NCBI GenBank assembly: GCA_026983755.1
Contig: JALSTL010000008.1
Coordinates: 1-5,612 of the forward strand
DNA from: Melioribacteraceae bacterium
Lineage (GTDB): Bacteria > Bacteroidota > Ignavibacteria > Ignavibacteriales > Melioribacteraceae
Length of the DNA: 5,612 nucleotides
Direction of reading: 5' to 3'
How positions within the stretch are numbered: the first letter of the stretch is position 1; each line of letters starts with the position of its first letter. Below, one piece after another: positions 1 to 5,571 of this stretch. The position numbers were made by a program, and so were the translations under genes. Below the pieces are notes generated by a model, which was given only the letters and a program-made list of their open reading frames with translations, did not search any database and was not told the origin of the DNA.

Positions 1-1
1 T

Positions 2-121
2 TTTAATAATGCATTAAAAATAAATAAAGAAAATGAACCGGAAGCAGAGCTTCTTGAAAAATTATTATATCCGGTTGTTTGCGAAGCAATTTACGGAACT
101 AGAAATTATAAAGGAGAATAG
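2..121 (+). CDS. csm1: Csm1/Cas10 C-terminal end (partial, 5' end outside window)
   Basis: An open frame enters from the left edge and stops at TAG 119-121, giving 39 residues that end ...YGTRNYKGE. It is charged and helical in character, as expected for the end of the helical C-terminal domain of Cas10. The identity is inferred mainly from position: cas10/csm1 normally lies directly upstream of csm2, and the csm2 ribosome-binding site lies inside this frame's last codons. Cas10 is the large subunit of the type III effector complex. In active members it carries the Palm (GGDD) domain that makes cyclic oligoadenylates and often an HD nuclease domain. Neither can be examined here because only the tail is present. 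The fragment alone is too short to prove the family; another csm gene or a cas6 is the alternative. Confidence 0.6.
   Translation, partial: FNNALKINKENEPEAELLEKLLYPVVCEAIYGTRNYKGE
111..116 (+). promoter_or_regulatory. Ribosome-binding site of csm2
   Basis: AAGGAG lies 8 nt before the ATG at 125, inside the last codons of the upstream gene. It is the clearest Shine-Dalgarno sequence in the window and fixes the csm2 start. Confidence 0.7.
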
Positions 122-124
122 ATT

Positions 125-502
125 ATGAATTATCCAACGTTCTTTGTTGATGGAAAAATTAATCGTGCTTTAATTAACGATGAAGGGAAAAATAATGTAG
201 CTGATATTGCAATTCTTTTTAAAGAAAAAAGAAAACTAAATATTAACCAATTAAGAAAATTTTACGATTCATTTCTTAGAATTTATAATTCAAAGGTTGA
301 TGATGATGCTAAGAAAGTTCAACTTTTGGTAATGAAAGCAAATGTAGAATACAGCGCCGGAAGATTAAAAATATTTGAATTTGCTGATTTTATAAAAGAC
401 CGTGTTAATACTGTAATTAAACAAAATGAAGATTTTAACAAATACTTAGAAGCTTTTAAACTTCACTTTGAAGCATTGGTAGCTTATTTCCCCAAAAAGT
501 AA
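125..502 (+). CDS. csm2: Type III-A CRISPR effector small subunit Csm2
   Basis: A 125-residue, highly charged, probably all-helical protein. This matches the usual size (about 120-145 aa) and character of Csm2 (Cas11), the small subunit that forms the inner filament of the Csm complex and contacts the crRNA-target duplex. The segment INQLRKFYDSF near residues 39-49 resembles the conserved Csm2 N-terminal helix (Q-L-R-K-F-Y pattern). It is followed by a helix with M-K-A-x-x-x-Y-x-A-G-R, and the protein ends in a F-x-x-Y-x-x-x-F-x-x-x-F-E-A-L-V-A-Y-F helix, both typical of the family. The start is supported by AAGGAG 8 nt upstream. The gene sits 3 nt after the putative cas10 and 33 nt before csm3, the canonical csm1-csm2-csm3 order. 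The family assignment is firm; no catalytic activity is expected. Confidence 0.92.
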   Translation: MNYPTFFVDGKINRALINDEGKNNVADIAILFKEKRKLNINQLRKFYDSFLRIYNSKVDDDAKKVQLLVMKANVEYSAGRLKIFEFADFIKDRVNTVIKQNEDFNKYLEAFKLHFEALVAYFPKK

Positions 503-535
503 ACTAATATTTTAAAATATAAAAGAGAGCTTGTT

Positions 536-1126
536 ATGAAAAAGAAAAATTTAAGAATTAAAATTGAAGTTTTAACCGGACTTCACATAGGAATTGGAAC
601 AGACAGACCTGAAATTGGTGGGATTGACAATCCTGTTATTAAAGACCCGATAACACAATTACCATATATTCCTGGTAGTTCTTTAAAAGGTAAATTAAGG
701 TCTTTACTAGAAACGGAATCAACAAATTTTAATAAGCAAGTTATTGCTACTGCTTTTGGAGATGATGAAAACACACCTACAAGATTTATTTTTAGAGATA
801 TTTTTCTTTCTGAAAGTGATAAAAAAAAGTTTGAAAATGGCAGTATTCAAACAGAAGCTAAAACAGAAATCAAAATTGATAGGGAAAAAGGAACAGCTGC
901 ACACGGTGCATTAAGAGTAACTGAACGAATTCCCCCACAAGTAATTTTTGAAGGTGAGGTTTTAATACGTTCTATAAATGATAATGATGAAGAGCTCAAT
1001 GAAAGTATGTTGCAAGAAGCAGTGAAATTATTAAACAATGATTATCTCGGCGGTTCCGGCAGCCGTGGTTACGGGGCTGTTAAAATATTATTAGAAAAAG
1101 AGAGTAATGAAAATGTGGAAGCTTAA
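536..1126 (+). CDS. csm3: Type III-A CRISPR backbone subunit and target-RNA nuclease Csm3
   Basis: A RAMP/Cas7-family protein that polymerises along the crRNA and cuts bound target RNA at 6-nt intervals. The N-terminus has GLHIGIG (15-21), then GGIDNPVIKDP (28-38), in which Asp31 matches the catalytic aspartate of characterised Csm3 proteins. PYIPGSSLKGKLRS (43-56) is the signature RAMP loop. A central FGDD...RFIFRD segment and KTEIKIDR...GTAAHGALR are also typical. The C-terminal glycine-rich loop LGGSGSRGYG (171-180) is intact. At 196 aa it is slightly short (about 210-220 aa is common) and contains no cysteine, so it cannot have the cysteine zinc site that some homologues carry. The start follows a purine-rich AAAAGAGAG stretch. 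Its last 20 bp overlap the next gene, pointing to translational coupling. Identity is very secure. Confidence 0.97.
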   Translation: MKKKNLRIKIEVLTGLHIGIGTDRPEIGGIDNPVIKDPITQLPYIPGSSLKGKLRSLLETESTNFNKQVIATAFGDDENTPTRFIFRDIFLSESDKKKFENGSIQTEAKTEIKIDREKGTAAHGALRVTERIPPQVIFEGEVLIRSINDNDEELNESMLQEAVKLLNNDYLGGSGSRGYGAVKILLEKESNENVEA

Positions 1127-2054
1127 TTTCGAGACAATAACACCATTACATATTTCAAATGGAAATCAACTAGCATATAATTTAGAATACATTACAGTAA
1201 ATGGTAATGTAGCAAAACTAAATTTAATTAAAGCCAGTAAAAAAATTGCCAAGGCAGGACTATTTAATTTTTATAGTGATTATAAATTTTATAAAGTAAT
1301 TAAGATTATTGAAGAAAATAAAAATTTATTTTCAGACGATGATTTTGATTATAGTATTTATGCAGAAACTTCTTTTATTGAGTATCTCAAAGGGGAAAGA
1401 AGAGACGGAAGGAAAATTATACAAGAATTTATTAATTCCAATGGTAATTTTTATATTCCTGGTAGTTCGGTTAAAGGAATGTTAACTACAATACTTAGGC
1501 GTGATATTAAAACAAACCCTTTGGGCATTAATCCTAATAATGCAAATATTGCAGATAAATTTGTAATTACTGATTCAAATTTTATCGATTCAGAAAATTT
1601 TGTAGTGGACATTGCTAATAGACCACCGGCAATAAATTTAATTACACTTGACCCTGGTGTGGAGTTTAATTTGAAAATTCGCAAGTTAGGTAATTTATCA
1701 ATTGAAGATTTAAAAAAGAAACTAAGTATATATTCCTTTACGCAGTTGAAAAAAGCTGAAAAATTTGTTAAAAAATTTAAAGAAGAAGAAGTAACCCCAA
1801 AAGGAGCAACTGCATATTATAAGGTTTTAGAAAAAATACTTAATGAACTTAAATTAAATAACGATGAATATTTGGTAAACCTTGGTTTTGGGGGTGGAAG
1901 TTATTATAAAATATTCTCTGATGTAAAGATTCCGACATTTAGAAGTAAAAAGAAAAAATTTACAGAGGAGGAAGCTCATACAACCTTTACTGTAAATATT
2001 GAAAATGAACTTTATCAACTTGGCTGGTGTAAACTAAAAATAGAAGAAAAATAA
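1107..2054 (+). CDS. csm5: Type III-A CRISPR RAMP subunit Csm5
   Basis: A Cas7-like RAMP protein expected to cap the Csm complex at the crRNA 3' end and to help crRNA maturation by recruiting host nucleases (known for the family). The N-terminal ETITPLHISNG (9-19) is the Csm5 hallmark. It is followed by a long helical insertion, FYIPGSSVKGMLTT (115-128), and a glycine-rich LGFGGGSYYK (259-268) in place of the usual G-x-G-S loop. At 315 aa it is at the short end for the family (often 340-390). The chosen ATG overlaps csm3 by 20 bp; a second in-frame ATG at 1113 is an equally possible start and would shorten the overlap to 14 bp. The gene is visibly poorer in G+C than csm4, with many AAA, AAT, TTT and ATT codons. 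It lies before csm4 instead of after it. Csm5 is a better fit than Csm4 because the S-D-T-x-F-G motif is absent. Confidence 0.88.
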   Translation: MKMWKLNFETITPLHISNGNQLAYNLEYITVNGNVAKLNLIKASKKIAKAGLFNFYSDYKFYKVIKIIEENKNLFSDDDFDYSIYAETSFIEYLKGERRDGRKIIQEFINSNGNFYIPGSSVKGMLTTILRRDIKTNPLGINPNNANIADKFVITDSNFIDSENFVVDIANRPPAINLITLDPGVEFNLKIRKLGNLSIEDLKKKLSIYSFTQLKKAEKFVKKFKEEEVTPKGATAYYKVLEKILNELKLNNDEYLVNLGFGGGSYYKIFSDVKIPTFRSKKKKFTEEEAHTTFTVNIENELYQLGWCKLKIEEK

Positions 2055-2056
2055 TT

Positions 2057-3019
2057 ATGGCAACTATAAAAAAATTAAAACTAAAACTAAAATCCGGTTT
2101 GCTTTCCGAATTACAATCGGATACTATTTTCGGACACTTCGCTTGGCGGTTCAAAGAACAGCACGGCGATGAAGAGTTAGAAAAGTTTTTGGATTTGATA
2201 GTAAACGGTAATCCGGTATTTACAATTTCAGACGGACTGTTTGAAAAAAACGGAGAAGTGTTTTTCCCCAAACCCTTAAAACTTACTCCGCCTGAATTTG
2301 AGAGTAAAGACAAAAGAGAACGGATTAAAAATTTCATTGCTCAAAAAGAGAGTAAATCCCGTAAGTTAATTACGGTTGAGCAATTAAATTATTTCCTGAA
2401 TGGTCAATTAGAAGATTTCGATAAATCTTTAGCAGCAAGCGATGCAAAAGACTACCCGAAATTTGAGCAAGATTTACGAGTGCATGTAGAAATAGATAGA
2501 GAAACATTTTCAAGCAAAGAAGGACAATTATTTACTGAAAACCCCAAGTATTTAGATAAGAATACTTCAATTGTAATTTTTGTTAAAATATTGGATGAAA
2601 AATATTGGAAAGAATTCAACTGTGAAGATATACTTAAAAATGTTTTCGAGATTGGTTACGGTAAAAAGAAATCTTCCGGTTATGGTCATTTTGAAATTTT
2701 AAGTTTTGAAGAATTTGCAAAATTTGAAGAATCTAATGAATCAAACGGATTTATTTCGCTAAGTCAATATTTACCTTCGAATAATGATAATATCAAAGAT
2801 GCTTATTACGATATTAATGTTAAATACGGAAAATTTGGTGAAGAAAAGTCAAATTCACAAAATCCATTTAAACCGGCAATGCTGTTGATGAAACCGGGAA
2901 GTTGTTTTCTAACGGATAAGCAAACTGAATTTTACGGAAGAGCAATCAAAGGATTTGTTGATTATCAACCAAAACTAATCCACAACGGAATAGCATTTAC
3001 TTTAAATTGTAAATTATAA
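2057..3019 (+). CDS. csm4: Type III-A CRISPR RAMP subunit Csm4 (Cas5-like)
   Basis: A 320-aa RAMP protein, normal length for Csm4 (about 300 aa). Csm4 binds the 8-nt 5' tag of the crRNA and anchors Cas10 at the foot of the complex. The diagnostic motif SDTIFGHFAWRF is at residues 21-32, followed by FTISDGLF and FFPKPLKL, the S-D-G and F-P-K-P motifs shared by Csm4 proteins. The C-terminal glycine-rich loop FEIGYGKKKSSGYGHF spans 197-212. A C-terminal segment contains KPAMLLMKPGSCF, also typical. It begins 2 nt after csm5 with no clear Shine-Dalgarno, so translation is probably coupled. Codon use is noticeably more G+C-rich than csm5 (CGG, CCG, GGC and TCC codons appear). It is the last gene of the complex module; a 114-bp repeat-bearing gap follows. 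Confidence 0.95.
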   Translation: MATIKKLKLKLKSGLLSELQSDTIFGHFAWRFKEQHGDEELEKFLDLIVNGNPVFTISDGLFEKNGEVFFPKPLKLTPPEFESKDKRERIKNFIAQKESKSRKLITVEQLNYFLNGQLEDFDKSLAASDAKDYPKFEQDLRVHVEIDRETFSSKEGQLFTENPKYLDKNTSIVIFVKILDEKYWKEFNCEDILKNVFEIGYGKKKSSGYGHFEILSFEEFAKFEESNESNGFISLSQYLPSNNDNIKDAYYDINVKYGKFGEEKSNSQNPFKPAMLLMKPGSCFLTDKQTEFYGRAIKGFVDYQPKLIHNGIAFTLNCKL

Positions 3020-3035
3020 GCCGCTAATTCGCTAA
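3020..3035 (+). repeat. GCC-type degenerate repeat, copy 1
   Basis: GCCGCTAATTCGCTAA directly follows the csm4 stop codon. It fits the consensus GCCRCKAATKCRCKAA that also describes the copies at 3093 and 5572, differing from the 3093 copy at three positions. Confidence 0.6.
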
Positions 3036-3053
3036 GAAAATTAGTGCTACTTG

Positions 3054-3074
3054 TCCTGATATTTTTTATCGGGA
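3054..3074 (+). other. Hairpin in the csm4-effector spacer
   Basis: TCCTGATA (3054-3061) pairs with TATCGGGA (3067-3074) across a five-T loop: eight pairs, one of them G-T. A smaller six-pair hairpin (3030-3035 with 3041-3046) precedes it. There is no T-run after it, so it is not a standard intrinsic terminator. It could protect the upstream RNA 3' end or lower expression of the effector genes (inference). Confidence 0.5.
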
Positions 3075-3092
3075 TTTGCGGCAAAAAAATAA

Positions 3093-3109
3093 GCCACTAA
3101 TGCACTAAT
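3093..3109 (+). repeat. 17-bp inverted repeat, left copy
   Basis: GCCACTAATGCACTAAT is the exact reverse complement of 5546-5562. The two copies bracket the three-gene effector cassette. It also belongs to the GCCRCKAATKCRCKAA family seen at 3020 and 5572. Confidence 0.85.
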
Positions 3110-3120
3110 GAAAATTCACA

Positions 3121-3126
3121 AAAGGA
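3121..3126 (+). promoter_or_regulatory. Ribosome-binding site of the CARF-RelE gene
   Basis: AAAGGA ends 7 nt before the ATG at 3134 and supports that start. Confidence 0.55.
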
Positions 3127-3133
3127 TTTAATA

Positions 3134-4252
3134 ATGAAAAAATTGTTTTTATCATCGGTTGGTACAAGTATATTAACAAACATTGCTAGTAAAGAAGAAC
3201 GTTCAAAGTTATATAATAATTCCAATTGTATTGATGAAAGCGATTGTCCCGATGATATTAAGATTCTCATTAGTAATTTGGAAATTAAAGCTAATAAATT
3301 ATTTGAAACCGGTTATAATTTTAGACGATTTAGCGCCGAACTAAATGGCATTTTCGGATTTTATGAAAATACACATCATCATACCGAGGATTTACATTAT
3401 CTTATAACTACAGATACTTATCAAGGGAAAAAATGTGGTGAAATTATTAGAAATTATTTGGTCAGCAAAAATATTAATGCACAAATTTTCACTCCAAATG
3501 AATTAACTACACGTACAAAATATAATTTTGAACAAGGAATTAAAAACCTTTTAAAATGGTGCGACGAAACATTAAACGGATTTAAAAACAATGGATATGA
3601 AATAATATTTAATTTAACCGGTAGTTTTAAAAGTCTGCAAGGATATTTAAACACCATTGCAATGTTTTATGCCGATAAAATTATTTACATTTTTGAATCC
3701 GAGAAAGCCGAACTAATAGAAATACCAAAATTACCTGTAGAAATAGACAATTCAATTATTACCGAGTATAAAGAAAAGATTTTGTTAATGGCTGCAGGTT
3801 ACAATTACCCGATATTGGATGTTAGCGGTATGCCTAAAACAATTATCGATGAAATTGAAGGTAAAGTATTTCTTTCGGTTTGGGGTGAACTTTTATGGAA
3901 TAAAACTAAAAAAGATATTCTAACCGGAGCTTTGATTAATTTACCTTTCTTAAGTTATTCCGATGAATTTAAAAAACTTTTTAACAGCGCAACTAATGAT
4001 GATAAAGTTAAACTTCAAGAAATTTTAAGTAAAGTTGCTAAAATATTACTTGAAAATAACGGTGATATATCTAAACTAAAGCAAGATGGCGGATTGCAAT
4101 ATGAGAATTACTCCAATAAAAAAGATGAAACCGGTTTGCCGATTGGTCATTTTCGAATTACACAAGGCGATAGAGTTAGCTGTATTGTTAAAGATAATAA
4201 ATTGTTATTGCGAAAATTCGGCCGTCATGATTTCGTTAATAATAATCCGTAA
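3134..4252 (+). CDS. CARF-RelE effector, Cami1-like: cOA-activated mRNA interferase (predicted)
   Basis: A 372-aa two-domain protein. Residues 1 to about 190 form a CARF domain of the APE2256/Csx1 type: the N-terminal strand-loop FLSSVGTS (5-12) and IIFNLTGSFKSLQGY (157-171) are the two ligand-pocket motifs for cyclic oligoadenylate, and HYLITTD and YADKIIYIFE are further core strands. After a linker of about 75 residues, 270-372 read as a RelE/ParE-type toxin: SYSDEFKKLF (274-283), a long helix pair, then IGHFRI (337-342), GDRVSC (345-350) and LLLRKFGRHDFVNNNP (357-372), the strand pattern and basic/His C-terminus of that superfamily. Candidate catalytic residues are Arg341, Arg347, Arg364 and His365 (inference). 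The characterised CARF-RelE protein Cami1 is a ribosome-dependent mRNA interferase activated by cA4. There is no membrane segment. It leads the accessory cassette and replaces the HEPN nuclease Csm6 expected here. CARF is near certain; RelE is strong but judged by eye. Confidence 0.82.
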   Translation: MKKLFLSSVGTSILTNIASKEERSKLYNNSNCIDESDCPDDIKILISNLEIKANKLFETGYNFRRFSAELNGIFGFYENTHHHTEDLHYLITTDTYQGKKCGEIIRNYLVSKNINAQIFTPNELTTRTKYNFEQGIKNLLKWCDETLNGFKNNGYEIIFNLTGSFKSLQGYLNTIAMFYADKIIYIFESEKAELIEIPKLPVEIDNSIITEYKEKILLMAAGYNYPILDVSGMPKTIIDEIEGKVFLSVWGELLWNKTKKDILTGALINLPFLSYSDEFKKLFNSATNDDKVKLQEILSKVAKILLENNGDISKLKQDGGLQYENYSNKKDETGLPIGHFRITQGDRVSCIVKDNKLLLRKFGRHDFVNNNP

Positions 4253-4258
4253 CTAATA

Positions 4259-5176
4259 ATGAAAATCCTATTCAATTTAATTGGCGAACAACCAATCCCG
4301 AATCTTTTACCAATTTTATATTTGCAGCCTGATGAAACAGTAATCCTTTTTACTGATAAAACTTTTGATGTTGCCAATAGGTTAATCCGCGTAATTAAAA
4401 AATCGTCAAACATTAAAACTATTCCGAAAAGATTAAAAATAAATGCTTACGATATTGGTTCGATATTAAATACTTTAAGCACTGCTTACAAAGTATCGTC
4501 AAATAATGAGTATATTTTTAATATCACGGGCGGAACAAAATTAATGTCAATTGGTATGTTTCAATTTGCTGTGCAAAATAACGGAAAAGTTATTTATTTG
4601 AAAAGTGAAGAAAAGAAAAATTTACTTTATACAATGACGTTCGGCCGCAATGAAGAATTATTGACAAATATAAAAGAATTGCCGGAATTATTGAATGTCG
4701 ATTTATTTCTTAAGGCTCATCTTGTAGGTTATGAATTATATAAACCTAAAAATGAAAATGATTACGGAATTGAATATGAAAATGCCATAATAAATTTAAT
4801 GAAAAAAAATAATTTTGAAATTATGCAAGGTGTAAAACCCGAAAGGGAAGGCGATCAAGTTGAAATTGATGCCGTATTTCGTTTGAAAGGTACAAACAAT
4901 GTTGCAATTGCCGAAATAAAAGTAGGCGATTCTAAAATGGAAAGACCAAAGAAGGGAATTGACCAGCTTTCAACCGCCGGAAGCCGTGAATATTTGGGAA
5001 TTTATACAAAAAAGTTTCTTATAACTTCCAGAAAACTTAATGAGCGAATTAAACAAGCTGCGGTAAAACATAATATTATTGTAATAGACGGAATTAAATT
5101 TAATTGGCGGGGAAAAACTATTAATAATTATTTCGGTCAACAACTAATTGATAAACTAAAAAAGGAAATGTCTTAA
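4259..5176 (+). CDS. Card1/Can2-like CARF-PD-(D/E)XK nuclease (DUF1887 type)
   Basis: A 305-aa predicted cOA-activated nuclease. The N-terminal CARF domain (about 1-150) has IFNITGGTKLMSIG (86-99), the N-x-T-G-G-T-K ligand motif characteristic of the Card1/Can2 group. The C-terminal domain is a restriction-endonuclease fold. Glu172/Glu174 in GIEYENAI start it, Asp204 lies in VEIDAVF, Glu219 and Lys221 lie in IAEIKVGD, and Gln236 in the IDQL motif (235-238) follows: an intact D-x14-E-x-K metal site. Characterised relatives, activated by cA4, nick supercoiled DNA and degrade single-stranded DNA and/or RNA, causing dormancy or phage resistance. At 305 aa it is shorter than the roughly 370 aa I recall for Card1, so the region between the domains is probably compact. 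It starts 6 nt after the CARF-RelE stop with no clear Shine-Dalgarno, consistent with coupled translation. Confidence 0.88.
   Translation: MKILFNLIGEQPIPNLLPILYLQPDETVILFTDKTFDVANRLIRVIKKSSNIKTIPKRLKINAYDIGSILNTLSTAYKVSSNNEYIFNITGGTKLMSIGMFQFAVQNNGKVIYLKSEEKKNLLYTMTFGRNEELLTNIKELPELLNVDLFLKAHLVGYELYKPKNENDYGIEYENAIINLMKKNNFEIMQGVKPEREGDQVEIDAVFRLKGTNNVAIAEIKVGDSKMERPKKGIDQLSTAGSREYLGIYTKKFLITSRKLNERIKQAAVKHNIIVIDGIKFNWRGKTINNYFGQQLIDKLKKEMS
5161..5166 (+). promoter_or_regulatory. Possible ribosome-binding site of the 123-aa gene
   Basis: AAAGGA within the last codons of the upstream gene, 12 nt before the ATG at 5179. The spacing is long, so the site is plausible but not decisive; coupling across the 2-nt gap is the alternative. 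Confidence 0.4.
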
Positions 5177-5178
5177 TT

Positions 5179-5550
5179 ATGCTAATCAACCTTTCCAATC
5201 ATCCGTTATCTACTTGGTCTGCTTTACAAATTGAAACTGCACAAAAACAATTTGGTGAAATTATGGATTTACCATTTCCTAAAATAAATCCGGAACTAAA
5301 CGAAACGGAAATAGAAAATATTGCTGATGATTATTTTAATAAAATCATTTCAATTTTGAATAAATCAAATGATAAAACAAACGCTGTTCACGTAATGGGC
5401 GAATTAAACTTTACTTTTAATATTGTAACAAAACTTTTGAATAAAGAAATAAACTGTATTGCTTCAACTACGGAACGAAACACAAAAAATATCGGCGATA
5501 AAAAATTAACGGAATTTAAGTTTGTCAAATTTAGGAGATATAAATATTAG
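5179..5550 (+). CDS. Small CRISPR-accessory protein of unknown function, candidate cOA ring nuclease or sensor
   Basis: A 123-aa soluble protein that I do not recognise as a characterised family. It opens with a strand ending in a polar motif, INLSNHPLSTWS (3-14), then a helix with Q17. Next come GEIMDLPFPKINP and an acidic helix. A second strand, AVHVMGELNFTFNIV (69-83), runs into a helix, and INCIASTTER (91-100) is a third strand ending in S-T-T-E-R. FKFVKFRRYKY closes the chain. This strand/helix alternation with conserved-looking loops at strand ends suggests a Rossmann-like, CARF-related fold. The G-E-x-x-x-T-F...A-S-T-T-E-R pattern recalls, at motif level, small Csx proteins such as Csx20/Csx15/Csx16, some reported as ring nucleases. 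It starts 2 nt after the Card1-like gene, so it is co-expressed with two cOA effectors. The stop codon lies within an inverted repeat. Function is inference; being a real gene is well supported. Confidence 0.8.
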   Translation: MLINLSNHPLSTWSALQIETAQKQFGEIMDLPFPKINPELNETEIENIADDYFNKIISILNKSNDKTNAVHVMGELNFTFNIVTKLLNKEINCIASTTERNTKNIGDKKLTEFKFVKFRRYKY

Positions 5551-5562
5551 TGCATTAGTGGC
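5546..5562 (-). repeat. 17-bp inverted repeat, right copy
   Basis: ATTAGTGCATTAGTGGC is the exact reverse complement of 3093-3109. The TAG stop codon of the 123-aa gene (5548-5550) lies inside it. Confidence 0.85.
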
Positions 5563-5571
5563 AAAAATAAA

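Larger units (their letters stand above)
3020..3133. other. 114-bp intergenic spacer between complex genes and effector cassette
   Basis: This is the largest internal gap. It contains two copies of a GCC-type repeat (3020-3035 and 3093-3109) and two short hairpins (3030-3046 and 3054-3074). The AAAGGA of the next gene lies at 3121-3126. I see no convincing -10/-35 pair and no run of T after either hairpin, so neither a promoter nor a strong terminator can be claimed. GCCGC at 3020-3024 and GCGGC at 3078-3082 are complementary and could close the hairpins into one larger structure. Confidence 0.7.

Noticed and set aside
507..520. Perfect 14-bp palindrome ATATTTTAAAATAT between csm2 and csm3
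   Set aside because: It is made only of A and T in very A+T-rich DNA, so chance is likely; it is weak as an RNA hairpin and has no terminator features.
583..1038. Minus-strand open frames overlapping csm3, and similar ones over csm5, csm4 and the CARF genes
   Set aside because: They lie wholly or mostly inside well-supported + strand genes, have low-complexity Ser/Phe/Asn-rich translations and match no family pattern.
3051..3080. Possible promoter (TTGTCC with downstream TA-rich stretch, or a TA-n-TTTG-like box) before the effector cassette
   Set aside because: Spacing does not fit a -35/-10 pair, and the TA-rich part is the arm and loop of the hairpin. Evidence is too weak to annotate.
3020..3109. 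Short GCC-type repeats as a CRISPR array
   Set aside because: Copies are only 16-17 bp, degenerate, occur in both orientations and lack regular spacers. No array is visible in the window.
4211..4228. R-x4-H string (RKFGRH) near the end of the CARF-RelE protein, resembling the HEPN RNase motif
   Set aside because: It sits in a strand-like context at the very C-terminus, with no surrounding helical HEPN pattern. The neighbouring HFRI, GDRVSC and GRHDF pattern fits RelE better.
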